Assembly (NCBI GenBank): GCA_028829895.1
Contig: CM054179.1
Span: 51,533,391 to 51,597,390, forward strand
Length of the DNA: 64,000 bases
Reading direction: 5' to 3'
Source: Sinotaia quadrata
Taxonomy: Eukaryota > Mollusca > Gastropoda > Architaenioglossa > Viviparidae
Under the pieces are notes generated by a model that did no database searches, was not told the DNA's origin, and saw only the letters and a program-made list of their open reading frames with translations. Positions 50,561-62,968 of this stretch are shown piece after piece (positions within the stretch are counted from its first letter, which is position 1; each line of letters begins with the position of its first letter). Made by a program: the position numbers and the translations under genes.

Positions 50561-52399
50561 TCGCTCATTACATTTTATCTTATAATGCATGCTGTTTATA
50601 TTTTATTTGTCGAGATCAAGTATTCAGGATATCTGAAAAACATTGAAGTAGACCTATCTATGGATATCTCGAATGCTTACCAGTGATTATAAATAGAGGA
50701 ATGATAAATCAAGATAAGTATGCAGTCAGTACTAAAATAAGTTCAGTGAAGTGAAATAACCTGTCAAATCAACCCCGGACGACATCGCGAAGCCAGAAAC
50801 TTTTCATTTTTACTGTGATTAGCGATAGTTCAGCATTTGCCACAGTGAAGTCATTTACCTGCCTACAACAAAAGAAATAAAAATTCGCACTGATTCATTG
50901 TTGATTGAGCAACGGTAATTTTTTTTTTTTAATTTTTCGGGTGGGTGGGTGGGGGTTGTCTGTAAATCATCCCCCTTTATTTTTTAAAAGAGAAATTAAC
51001 GTAAGGCCTTTTTAACCCACTGATTTCCCTGGAAAATAAAATAGTAACAGTACTAATACATGACACAAAGTACCTGTAAAAGTCTGGCTAGAAAAACAGA
51101 GATGGAAAAATATGTCGGAATAGTTTGCAGATATTCTTTGAAATGAAGTCAGTGATTTGAATTTTGAATGTTTATGCATGATTTTTATTTTGTTAATTTT
51201 GAATGCAAATAATACAAAATGCTCTCGGCAAACATTTAATAAAAATCACAAATAACTTTCTATCATTTAATTTTTCTAAAACCTACAGCTATTAAGTATT
51301 ATGTAAGCACCAAACTGCAACAGCTTAGTAGAGATGATATAGTACTAGCAGTAGTACAATAGTAAACCAGTGCCATTGGTACAGAAAATAGACATAGAAT
51401 TTGTTGTACATTTTCTTGTAGTTTGTATACTGAGTACATATTTATAACATTTTATTTATGTTTCTCTGTAAATCTGTTAAAACAAGTTGATCTTGAATGA
51501 GTATCTATATACCGCTTCTACTGCCATAATACTACTTTACTAGATAATTTGTAAATACTCCTTCTGTTGTTATTTTACACAATCATCATTGTGGGTATCA
51601 CACTGTGAATTTGTGAGTGAAAAGAATAAGCTTTTATATTATGTATTATTTGATGCATTTTATTTTTATATATAGCCAGAAGCTATTGAGAAAGGAAGTT
51701 TTTCATTAACTTGGTAGAGTAATAAAGTGGTTTTTATTTAGACTATTTATATTCTAAATCATTGACTCTCTTAATTTAACAATGAATGAATCATTTATAC
51801 CCACAAAATGGGAAATTGTAATTTAACTTGATATGGAATGCCAAAGAACAAAAATAATGAATAAGTAACTAAATAGATTTACAAGAGAGTAATATAATAC
51901 ATGTAAGTTGTGAAAGATACAGAAATGTCGACATCTCTGTCATCATTCAATGGGTCTAAGATATTTTGCATCAGTGATATAGTATCTGACACAAAATTAA
52001 TAAGTGCTGAGTATGTTGTAGATTTGTCTAATTCAGATTAAATGAAACAATAAAAAATGTACCACCAGAATCAATTTGTACACCCTAAAATTACGGGCAA
52101 CAAGATATAAAAGCTTCATTAGGATAATATTAGTACCTTATATCACATTTAAAAATAAGGAACTCTACAAATAATTATGATAAATCTAAATACTAGCCAG
52201 AATTGTCTCAACCAGTGACCTTATGGCCCTTAATATGTTTGTGTATCAGAGCTATAGGACATTATTCACTTCTTATTCATTATGTAGAATAAAATTTGCA
52301 GTCTAATAGAACAGTATTAACTATTATTAAACATTTATTAAATATTCTGAATTTATTTTTAAAAATTACATTCTACATTTGTATTTATTTTAATTTTAG

Positions 52400-52563
52400 T
52401 TGACTGATCTGAAAAAGACCATTACATTATGGATCCCAAACACAGACAGCATCTACAAAGGATTTGGGACAAGTTGTTAAATTCCATTGTAGATGTAGAC
52501 AGTGTTATCGATGGGATGTACACACATGCTATCATTACATCAGCTATGAAGAATCGCATCGTT
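52400..52563 (+). CDS. CASP2: Caspase start exon: 5' UTR end and CARD first half
   Basis: An acceptor (TAATTTTAG) ends at 52399, so 52400-52428 is spliced 5' UTR and the translation start is at 52429. It encodes 45 residues, MDPKHRQHLQRIWDKLLNSI and onward to SAMKNRIV; donor GTGAGT. The start mirrors the short Met-x-Pro-x-His start of caspase-2. Confidence 0.88.
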
Positions 52564-55500
52564 GTGAGTATGTTAATTGTTATTGTAAGAGCATGAAAAT
52601 GGAACTATAAAGCTATTGGAAAGCCAGATAAAATGTTCTTTATTTGTAATTAGCTAGATTCTTTCACAAGCAATAATAAATATCAGAAATTCTATAATCC
52701 CATTTTCTAAAGTGACATGGGTTATCTTAACATTGGCAACAATTCTCTTTTCTTGATTTGTGATATCAAACTAGTCATATGCTTTAAAAAGAGAGTATGT
52801 ATGTATATGTGGGATTTTATAAAAATGATGAGAGTACACTATTCTTAGAAATTTTGTGAAAAGAGTGACAAACTTATAAGGAAGGCTTTTTCAATGAACA
52901 AAATTTTCTTTAGGAATGCTTTAGCATAGATTATTAGAGAACATAAACTTTTGCCTTTCTTTATTGTTTGCAATCAGTCATGATTAGCAATGTGTGACGC
53001 TAATGCCACCTAGTTAATGGTTATGATTATTATTATTAATTAATCATCTGTAACAAATTACAAGTGATGAGAATCTTAATTTATGTTATAATAATTCTCC
53101 AGCAGACATCATTCGTCTCTTTCACTTGGCGAATATGCGGGCACTGTAAATGTTTCTCTCTTCCACAACAAATTTGCTTTTTTAAAAAAAAGTGATGAAA
53201 ATTTACTGCAACATAGGCATACTCTTTTCATTATATCATATAATTTTACCATGGATTTACATCATATCATTTTGCCATGGATTTAGATCATGTTCATCTG
53301 GACTGTCTTGCCCTGAGACATAACCTACATGTGATGACTCCGAAAATACAAACAAGCAAGCAGACCCTACTCTGATTTTCATGGCATTATGTCACTTTGA
53401 CATTAATAACAGACTCTACACCGATTTTCATTTCATTATATCATTTTGCCCTGAATAACCAATCAAAGTGCAGCTCAGCCACATGAAAGAATGTACCAGA
53501 AACTCACTTGTTAATCATCAGTTGAATGCACCTGACCATTGAGGCAACACATATTTTGGCTTCTGGCCATAAGTTAGTTATATTACTAACCCTTATTGCC
53601 ATATGTCAACACAGAAGGAAACTATCCTCTCTATGAGTCTATATATTAATGCTGAAGGTCTGAGGTTTTGCTTGCCTAACTAATATTATATTCATGTTTA
53701 TCTCTTGACATTAACTATATTTTATATTATTATATTTAACTTATGACATTAAAATGTTTGATGACCATGTAAACAAGAGTGTTTTGTCAGAGAATACATG
53801 ATGATGATTTCTTAGCCCACTTGTATTTTATTGGCAGATTGGCACTTTATCTGAGACCTTATCTGAGATGTTGATCAATAAGCATTGAGCTGCGAAACAA
53901 CACGAGAATGGAACCACTTTATCCTAGATGTTGACTATATCTGAGTATTGCACCATGAAGCAACACCAGAGCAGAACAACCCACATGCCAAGGACCGGTT
54001 CAATGGACCATGTGTGGTCTGCTATGATATTCACTGGACACCTGGGCTATGTCAGGAGAACCTAGTGTGTGTTTATAAAGTCAACAACCATACAGCTTCA
54101 GTCAAGATACAACTAAATTCACTTGAACTTTTAGTCAAAGTACTTTTAGAGTTAACTCAGAACATTCAGTGTTCCTTATAAACTCATTTATAGTTCACTC
54201 ATATGAACAAACCAAATAACTACCATCACAGTGCCATAGCACTCAAAAAAGAACAGTTACAACCCACATGGTCATGATTATGAACTATAATCATTTATAA
54301 ACTCTAATTGTAACTGTTGAACTATTTACTATTTGTAACCATACTGTCTAAAGTGATTTCTTGTTGAATACATTTATTGTTGATATTTAGACCATTTGTG
54401 TTAGCATGACTTACTTACATGTTATTTTTTGTAGTCTGTCAGTGTCACCTATATTTACTCACTATTCTGGCTGTATGTATCAGTGAGCTTGAGCATTCTT
54501 CTAGAACTATCACTCTTCTATTCTATATTATCTATCTTCCATCTTTCTAATGCACGTGGCCAGCCAGAAATTGTTTTGGAGATTAGCCTATGGTTACGGG
54601 CATCTCGGGGTGGTGGAGAATTTACATCTTGCCAATCTCCCAGCAAAACCTTTGTCCTTGGTTGAAAACTACTGGATCCTGTGTGTGTAGGGATGAGTGG
54701 GTGGGTGCTGTTTGTCTTTAGAATTTATAAGAAACAACTATCAAAATTAATCCATTAATAATAACCATTTCTCCACAGGAGGAACACAGAGTGAAAGCAG
54801 ACCGTCTTCGTGCCCTAATGGACATAATTCCTCGACGGGGAGCAGAAGCATTTGATGTGTTTTATCAAGTTCTTCTGGACAAAGAAGAATACGATGCTGC
54901 GGATTTTGTGAAACCAGGTCTTGGAGCACCGCGGGTCATTCATCACCCAAAAGGCAGACCTCCTTCTGGGGTCCAAGAAACACTCAGTCCTCTTCCTGAT
55001 GATGAATTGCCAAAAAGTGAATATGGAATAATCATCTTTTGTCTGTACAGTGCTTCTTTTTTTTGATTTAAGAAATTTTTTTCCTATATAAAATTTTATA
55101 TAAATATAATTCTACTTAGTGCCATATTGAATTGATCACATATGTACAATTATGAGTTCAATACCGAGATGAGATTAGTATGTGATTGTACAATTACAAC
55201 TTCATTAGTTCAATCCTGAGACAAGATTCTCAAATATGTGATGTTTTGCTGGTGAAGGGGAAGATTTTTACATAAATGGGTCATTTAGTCAATAGAACTT
55301 CATACTTCTACCATTTTTAGTTTGATTTAAATAATTAACACTTGCATGCATTCAAGGTTCTAAGGAATAACGATACAAATGTAGTCATCAGAAATTTCAA
55401 GAGGTGGTGAGATTAGAAATAAACTAAATTAATCATGACCTGAGTTAATGCAGAATTGGATGATATAGTTACCATAGGTTAAAAAGGGCATATGCTAGTC

Positions 55501-58500
55501 AAAAAGCACAGTGTTTATAAAATTTCATGGTAGGCATAAGTGCATCAGAACAAAGTAGTACACTTGACTAGATTTCAGTGTTCTGCAGCTCTGAAAGGCG
55601 AAGGGGAAATTAGACCCCAGTCACTTTTAAATCATCAACAAAAAAGGAACATTACATGCGGATTTATTGTTAACTTCTTGTCTGAGGATGACCAGACCAT
55701 TGATCATAATTTTTCTCCTAGGGACCTTAAGTCATGAGCTATGTGCTAGTGTTGTATATGTCTTGCTAAAACTAATAAAAGCGTCAAGCAGATTCATTTG
55801 CCAAACTCATTTCAGCAGTCAAGGAGTTAATATATATTTAAGTATTTACAAATAGTTTATAAGAAATAAGATAAGAAACCCATTTTGCTGCAGCAGTTTC
55901 ATGTATCATGAAATTATTAGGAACCTATATGTTATACTAAACAAGATTGTACTACATTTTAATTATGTTTTTTGCTAAAATACTACAAATTGCTGAAATT
56001 TAAAGTTTAAAAATGCATTTTCTCTCTTTTCTCAGTTTGGCCTGATTTTGAAAAACACAATCCAACAAGGTTGGAAGTTGTGCCAGTCGCAGAAAGCAAC
56101 AGAGAGATGAGGGAAAAGTTTTACCACGCAGCAGCAGGCCACTCTTCTGTAAGTATTTAGTCATTGAAATTTCCCCACCCATTGGAAAAGGTGACAGATA
56201 CCTAATTTAATTTACTCAGCTTGTCATACTTCTTATCAGAGGTTGGTGAATAAGTTCCTCGTTAGGTTTCAAAACTGCTTTTTATGTTCCACATAGAAGT
56301 CCCTTATTAAGTATTCAAATGCAGGGACTCTTACTTCAGTGACATGTGCAGTCAGCATTGGTGACATCATACCTGTGAAATTTTCATTTAAACTTGATAG
56401 TAAACAAGCATCAAGTGTCAGTGAGCTCTTGATTGTTTTATCTCCCATAGACCCTGGCTTGCATGCAAGATAGAATCCATAATCTCCCAGAGTATGCTTA
56501 CCTGGTTGTGTGATTGAAAAGTGCCAAATTGAAGAAAGTATTCTGTACTGTATTAATATATTTATTATTACTATATTAGCACACACTATGTAAATTCCTA
56601 ATACAGCACGAATATATAACACAACAAACAAATTCCTAACATCTTTTATTCTTGTATTTCAGAGACGTGTTGTCATATTCAGCACTGGCATTTATTTTGT
56701 AAAATTTCTATAGATATACCCTATGCATCATTCTAAACGAGGTGTGGTCCTAATCATCAACAACCAAAATTTTGAGTTAGCTCGAAAATCTGGTGAAATT
56801 TTGGAGGATCGAATGGGCACCGATAAAGACCAGCTTGCATTGGACCAGCTCTTTGAAAGGCTTGGCTTCAGACGAAATATAAGAAACAATCGCTCATCAG
56901 AAGTAATGTGGTTTTTAATTCATTTATAAATTATAGTATTAGGGATTAGTAATTTATTGTTAAGTCTTTTTTGTTTGTTTTTTAGTTTAAAAGAATATAT
57001 ATTTATAAATTAGATAAAAAAAATTATTTTAGTTGTAAATAAAAGCATTTGTTATTTAAAATTGTCATTATTTTGACCAGTAGTAACCAGTAAAGTAGTT
57101 TCATGCCATTAACTAAGTTTTTTTTTTTAATGTTAATAATTAGATATACTGTACTTTAACAAAAGTTAGTGTAAATAATGTAGAGCATTTTATAACTCTT
57201 AATATCCTGTTATTTTAGATCTAAAATCATGACATGCAATTAAAATTTGTTTTATCTAAAATTGTTTTTTTATTGCAAATTGGCAAAGTAAGTAAACATG
57301 CTTGTAGTGAAGATTTGGATACATGAATAAATAAATCATTCATAAATACTATTATGTTGTAGAGATAAAGTTTTTCTTTAGAGTTATAAATACCTCAAAA
57401 TCTATTGTATTTTCCTTAACAAAAATAACAGGATTACCAAAATAATTAGAGCCAGAGCAAATCACATGATGATTGAATGTTGTTTTGCAAACAGTGTTTT
57501 TTTTCCCCATTGAAGTCGCTCATAATTCATTAAAAATAGAATCAAATTATAGTTTCATATATTTAAATACACTTAGCCAGTATGCAAATGTAAAATATGC
57601 TGGTCAGTTTTCTAAAATTAAACATCAGCTTATAATTCATACACATAAACTCCCAAATTAGCAATGCAAAACTTCAGCATAGTGATTACAAATTTTGGAT
57701 GAAGATAATGTAGAAATTTTATTTTTCTTATGCATCTGATTGGCAGACTGCTTTGGTGAAGATTTGCAGAAATTATACTAGTTGTTGTAAGTAGATTATT
57801 GTCTTTTATTTCAAGGGCTGGACTAGTTATTGTCCTTATTTCAAAGGCTGAACTAGTTATAACAGGCAGAATATTGTCATGTTTTTTCAAAGTTATAATT
57901 TTTAATTTCAAAGGCTGATTGCAAATAGATTATTATCTTTTATTTCAAAACTTGGACTAGTTATTCCAAGCAGATTATTGTCTTTTATTTTAAAGGCTGG
58001 AATAGCAAATTTTCTTTCAGTGTATTGTTTATTTAAGCATTATAAATTATATAATGATTTAATTATAGTGCAGCACAGATAACTGAATATATAATTAGGT
58101 AGAAAGCATATTAATCCAAAATTGTAGAAATAAATGTTATACCTTTGAATTTATTCATTGGTTACTTAATCAAATAAACCTGGTGCTGTTTTTTAAAAAT
58201 CTGTAGTTTGCTTAACATAGAGACTTTAAAGACCAGAGAAAGAGAAATCACCGATCAAGAGTGCAAATAAAAAATTTTAGGTTTTGTATTTATGTAAAAT
58301 TTTCATCATGCAAAAATTTTAATATAAGCATTAAAAAAAATATGTTACATGAGATTTTCATTTTTGGAGAATATCACATCACCAGAAACACTATAGAACT
58401 ATGACCATTCAGTTTCATAAAACACTACAGAATACACAGCATATTAAAATTAGAAAACACTTAAAATTATATAGATTATCAGTATAAAAAAATACTGCAA

Positions 58501-61500
58501 AATATGTCATATGCTAGTACTATCTGAATTGCTGGAAGTTATGATACCTATCAGTGCATAAAAAAAACCACTGTAAAATATCTCATTTATCAGATTCATT
58601 GCAAAGTATGTAAAATATCTCATATACATGTATCAGTATCAGATTCATTGCAAAGTATGTAAAATATCTCATTTGTTAGTATCAGATTCATTACAAAGTA
58701 TGTAAAATATTTCATTTATCAGATTCATTGCAAAGTCTGTAAAATACCTCATTTGTCAGTATCAGATTCATTACAAAGTATGTAAATATCTCATTTAACA
58801 GATTCATTGCAAACTATGTAAAATATCTCATTCGTCAGTATCAGATTCATTACAAAGTATGTAAAATATCTCATATGTCAGTATCAGATTCATTTCAAAG
58901 TATGTAAAATATCTCATTTGTCAGTATCAGATTCATTTCAAAGTATGTAAAATATCTCATTTGTCAGTATCAAATTCATTACAAAGTATGTAAAATATCT
59001 CATTTGTCAGTTTCAGATTCATTACAAAGTATATAAAATATCTCATATATCAATCTCAGATTCATTGCAATGTCAAATACAACTTTTATCATTATCTGTA
59101 AACATTAATAAATAAGCAACCTATCTATGACATGAATACCATTAAGACTGTTTTATAATGTTTATATTATTATCATTTGCTACATTTACTTTCTAAAAAA
59201 CCTTTTGGCTCATTTGTAAAACTTTCCTCCCCTCCAGCAAATTCTGACAGATCTTCAGGAACAAGCAGCGTCTGATCACACCAGTCATGACTGTTTTATT
59301 TGTGTGATTTTGTCTCACGGCCGAAGGGATCAGATTTATGGTGTGGACGGAAAGCTTGTACATCTGGATCATTTGATACGAATTGTGGACGGCAGCAATG
59401 CACCATCACTAATTGGCAAACCAAAACTTTTTTTCATTCAGGCCTGCCAGGGACGTAAGTTCTTTCCTTATGCAAAGAAAGCATCTTCTGGACATTTATT
59501 GATTTAAGTTTAAAGACACTTCTTAGGCTCTCTGAACTAATTCTGCACTCCACACTGAGCAATATCAGATAGAAAAATGTGTGATATAACACAAACCTAT
59601 ACATACTGGACAACAAACACAATAAAAACCCAAATGTAAATTTCTTCCTGGTCAGTCATTATTTGTAATTTTTAAGTACAATATAAATGAATGATGAACT
59701 AGAGATTGTAAGCACATATTTATGAGTCAAGGAACATACAGTTTTGCCAGGTGTTGCCTTGCATACAAAAATGTTGGGACTTATCTGTCATTGGTAACTG
59801 TCCATTCTGTTCAGTATTTATGCTGCTTGAGAATGAGTAGAGTATGTGGAGTTTTTATGTATTTGTCCCTGCATCAGAGTGGTGTGCTGTTCAGAGCCTG
59901 TTTGCATTTTTGACCCACTGATTTGTATGTGTAGGTGATTTGATACAGGGATTGCATATGTTCTAATACAATCTAATTTGTGTCAAGTTTTTGTATTTTT
60001 TGCTTGAGAAGGTCTTTTCTGAGGTTGATGGTTTTAATATCCACTCCACTTAATTCTCACAGTTGAAATGATAAGAACACTAGAAGTATTCACATACACA
60101 AACACTGCTCCCCCTGACACATCACATACACAAACACTGCCTTCCCTGCCATCCACATACACAAATACTGCTCCCCCCAACACATCCACATACACAAATA
60201 CTGCTCCCCCCTGACACATCCACATACACAAACACAGCTTCCCCCGACACATCCACATCCACAAATACTGTTCCCCCTGACACATCCACATAAACACTGC
60301 TCCCCTGACACATCCACATACACAAACACTGCTCCCCCTGACATATCCACACACACAAACACTGTTTCCCCTGAAACATTCACATACACACAAATACTAA
60401 TCATAATAGATTCTCTCTCTTTTGAAACACTGCAAAACCCATACAATCTAAACAGATATCACACCATCACAGTCATTAGAAACAATACAAACATTGCAAA
60501 ACAGAGGAACACACATCACAGTATTACTAGCTTCACAAACATCCCAGGCAATAATACAGCCAACCATTGCACCAAATATGCCATTATACAAGGTGCCAAA
60601 TACATCACATCTATATATACATCAGAACTATGATCAAACATACACACTTCATACCCCCCAAAAAAGTGACACCCCCTGACATCTAGCAACAACATCCGAA
60701 CAACACCTCACTAAAATTAACAGTCTGAAACTGAACCAAACACTCACCAACAATTAATACGACAAAGACATCACAAGCACTACAAGATGAGATGACACAG
60801 AGATGAGATGATAAAGGTTTAACAATGAGATAAATAAAAGTAATAAGAAATTTATATTTAACAACAAAAGAAATAAATGAGATAAGGATTGATTGTTAGA
60901 TGTGGGACTGTCAGTTTCTCTAATATACTTATAATTATAGTCCACTTATGATATGAGTTTGATTAATATGCAAATGACAGAATTCTGTATGTTGAGTCAC
61001 TTTCTTCAATGATACTGTCACTGAATTATCTTCAAATGCTTTAATATCTTGTTGATTTCTATAAAAGTTTATAATGTCTGACCTACATGTCAGTGAGGCT
61101 CCAACTCACAACTGATATTTATAAAATGATAAGAGCTTAAAAGTATAACTAATACGGCCTGAAATGGATAGTATTCTGATACTATACATCATCTATACAA
61201 ATACAGATCTCCCATCTGAAACACTCTTAATTCTAGATGGATCAAAATCTGTTTATCATGATTGCATAGACTTAAAGCCTGTCGATTGTAACACTTAACT
61301 CATTGATGCTAGATGGCACATGATCTTGCCCTTTTTTCGAAGAGACATCAGCAGATATTTTGTATTCACATCTCACAACTTCTCTACTTGTACATAAAAT
61401 CCCTGCAGATAATTTGATGCAACTTGAAGTAACTTATTAAAAGAACAAAATATTACTCATGAAACTCAGGGCTATTCCGGTGTTCACAATTTTATGCTCT

Positions 61501-62968
61501 TATACTGAAAAAGAACAATCCATTGATACAATTTAAATAACAGGTTTTCTCTGCTAAAGGATAAAAACACACATACATTCTCCATAGAATGAAATCACAA
61601 AATTGAAAAAAAAATAGAATCTTTCTTCCTCCTGTTTTTTTTCTGGTCAAATTATTTATTGTTTACAAATTCAGATTGTTTAGTAGTTTTTACAGACCTC
61701 CCTTCCATAGATGACTTCATCTCTCTATGTCTCTGCCAGAATAGTGCTTTTTACTTGATCTTTGACTTTATAGTTTACACTTTGATCACGTGACAACTGT
61801 TAATCCTCCCTACTAATCCCCCCCCCCCCCCAAAGTGACAACAGGTTTTCTCTCCTGCCCATTCATAAAATCTACACACATGGTGACATATGGCCTGGTT
61901 TTATAGTTTTCATCCTAGGTCTAAAATGACTGGTTAGTCAAAAGTGGCTATATTTACTTTTAATATCCTCTCTATCATGGGTTTTTCTTTTCTACTGATG
62001 ATCAGTGGCACACATCAAATGGTGATCTTTAGTGTTCCCAATCTACACCCCTATAGTTTTGAAAAACCATGCTAACCTTTGGGACTAGCTGGTATGTATT
62101 ATATAAGAAAGTGGGAATAAATTTACATTTTTCAGAAGTTAAGCTTCCAAGTTTAATTCTAAAGTGATTCTGCGAAGACAATTTTATTCAGATGCATGGC
62201 ATAAAACCACATGCATGACCTTTTGCTGGCAGTAACTGAATTGTAAAATTAAGTTTTCACACAAACGTACAATTCTGTACAGTTTAGGAAATTTTACTAT
62301 AGGTATTTTGTCACTGTAGGAGGCAATAGTGTGGGTCCAAGGCAGTCTAACTATGTTTTTACAAACTTGCACTATATAAGCTTTCTAACATCTGTTATCC
62401 AGATTTCCACTGGGTGACAAACCCCACATCTGGCTCTAATGTCCATTGGCCAAGATCCACTCTTACAAACAATTATGCGTTAGGCCCTCTTGTAGCAACT
62501 GAAGCTGTGAAAGATTGACTGGAAATGTATAACCGAGAGTTGTGAAAACCTGAGGCAATGTTAATTAAAGTGTTAGAAGTTAAAATGCTACAAGTTTGAA
62601 ATCACTACTTGGTAATGGTTTAAAATAATAAATTTCAAAATATTACTACTATATAAATTATTATTAATGTTTCAAATATTATTATTAATTAAGATATATT
62701 TATCCTTAATATTTTTAATAAAATCATGAGAAGGTGGACACAAAACATCAGTCACCAAATTTTTCCATAGTTTTGAAGGACAGAGGAGCAGGTTTGACTG
62801 GAATGGAAGGACCAGAAGGGCCAGAGGGTGCAGGTCAAGTTGATGAGCAAACAATACAAAGGATGCTGAATGTGAATCTTAAAAGTGATTCAACTGTCTC
62901 TGATGCAGCTCCAGAGGGAAGAACACCCTCCAAATCAGACATTTTTCTTGCTTTGGCAACTGTAGCAG
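52400..62968 (+). CDS. CASP2: CARD-containing initiator caspase, caspase-2-like (3' partial)
   Basis: Coding exons are 52429-52563, 54779-55016, 56036-56148, 56714-56902, 59238-59454 and 62771-62968 (363 residues plus one base); every join is in frame and GT-AG. Residues 1-90 form a CARD (MDPKHRQHLQRIWDKLL, IIPRRGAEAFDVFYQVL) with closest resemblance to caspase-2. The large subunit has KRGVVLIINNQNF, the catalytic His252 in VILSHG and Cys295 in FFIQACQG; IYGVDGKL is also caspase-2-like. A Gly/Pro-rich linker leads to PSKSDIFLALATVAG, the start of the small subunit, and the remainder lies beyond the window. The predicted role is an initiator protease activated by CARD-mediated assembly; its pathway is inferred. 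The caspase-9 family is the main alternative. Confidence 0.9.
52991..53170 (+). repeat. Dispersed repeat family B, copy 2
   Basis: Matches the reverse complement of 48359-48531, as described there. It lies in the intron after the caspase start exon. Confidence 0.85.
54779..55016 (+). CDS. CASP2: Caspase exon: CARD second half and linker
   Basis: Acceptor TTTCTCCACAG; donor GTGAAT. It encodes EEHRVKADRLRALMDIIPRR, then GAEAFDVFYQVLLDKEEYDA and a Pro-rich linker. The RLRALMDIIPRRG block is the classic last part of a CARD. Confidence 0.92.
56036..56148 (+). CDS. CASP2: Caspase exon: prodomain linker
   Basis: Acceptor CTTTTCTCAG; donor GTAAGT. It completes an Ile codon and reads WPDFEKHNPTRLEVVPVAES, then NREMREKFYHAAAGHSS. 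This is the variable segment before the protease domain. Confidence 0.85.
56714..56902 (+). CDS. CASP2: Caspase exon: start of large subunit
   Basis: Acceptor TTTCTATAG; donor GTAATG. It encodes IYPMHHSKRGVVLIINNQNF, then the RMGTDKDQLALDQLFERLGF block. The Arg in KRG matches the S1-pocket Arg of caspases, and the TDKD-x-L-x-x-LFE pattern is typical of the family. Confidence 0.93.
57735..58010. repeat. Degenerate tandem array in caspase intron 4, unit about 42-60 bp
   Basis: The words TTTATTTCAAAGGCTGGACT, TAGTTATTCCAAGCAGA and TTATTGTCTTT recur five times with indels. Confidence 0.75.
58555..59068. repeat. Tandem array in caspase intron 4, unit about 33-44 bp, over ten copies
   Basis: The core CAGATTCATTGCAAAGTATG followed by TAAAATATCTCATTTGT repeats throughout, with two unit lengths depending on whether a CAGTAT extension is present. 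The array ends about 170 bp before the exon encoding the catalytic residues. Confidence 0.9.
59238..59454 (+). CDS. CASP2: Caspase exon: catalytic His and Cys
   Basis: Acceptor CCCTCCAG; donor GTAAGT. It holds both catalytic residues: His in CVILSHG and Cys in KPKLFFIQACQG. The active-site pentapeptide is QACQG rather than the QACRG usual in caspase-2. Confidence 0.95.
60090..60395. repeat. C-rich minisatellite in caspase intron 5, unit about 33-36 bp
   Basis: The core ACACATCCACATACACAAAC followed by ACTGCTCCCCCTG is repeated about nine times. The strand is strongly asymmetric (A and C only, nearly), so the - strand shows overlapping Val/Cys/Gly-rich open frames in all three phases; these are not genes. 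Confidence 0.92.
62771..62968 (+). CDS. CASP2: Caspase exon: inter-subunit linker and start of small subunit
   Basis: Acceptor TTTTCCATAG; donor GTATGA. It completes a Leu codon and encodes LKDRGAGLTGMEGPEGPEGA, an acidic linker and PSKSDIFLALATVA. The SDIFLALATVAG stretch matches the first strand of the small subunit. A (CT)n run begins 11 bp past the donor. Confidence 0.9.

Larger units (their letters stand above)
52564..62770 (+). other. CASP2: Caspase introns
   Basis: Five introns separate the six exons. The first (52564-54778) carries dispersed repeat B copy 2 and a diverged duplication of about 65 bp near 53860-53985. The fourth carries two tandem arrays, and the fifth carries a minisatellite. 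No nested gene is recognised. Confidence 0.75.

Noticed and set aside
59238..59454. Caspase-8-type assignment from QACQG
   Set aside because: The N-terminal domain is a CARD, not paired death-effector domains, and flanking motifs resemble caspase-2 and caspase-9.
60034..60446. Three overlapping - strand open frames rich in Val, Cys and Gly
   Set aside because: They arise from the C-rich minisatellite, which is open in all three phases; there is no start context, domain or splice structure.
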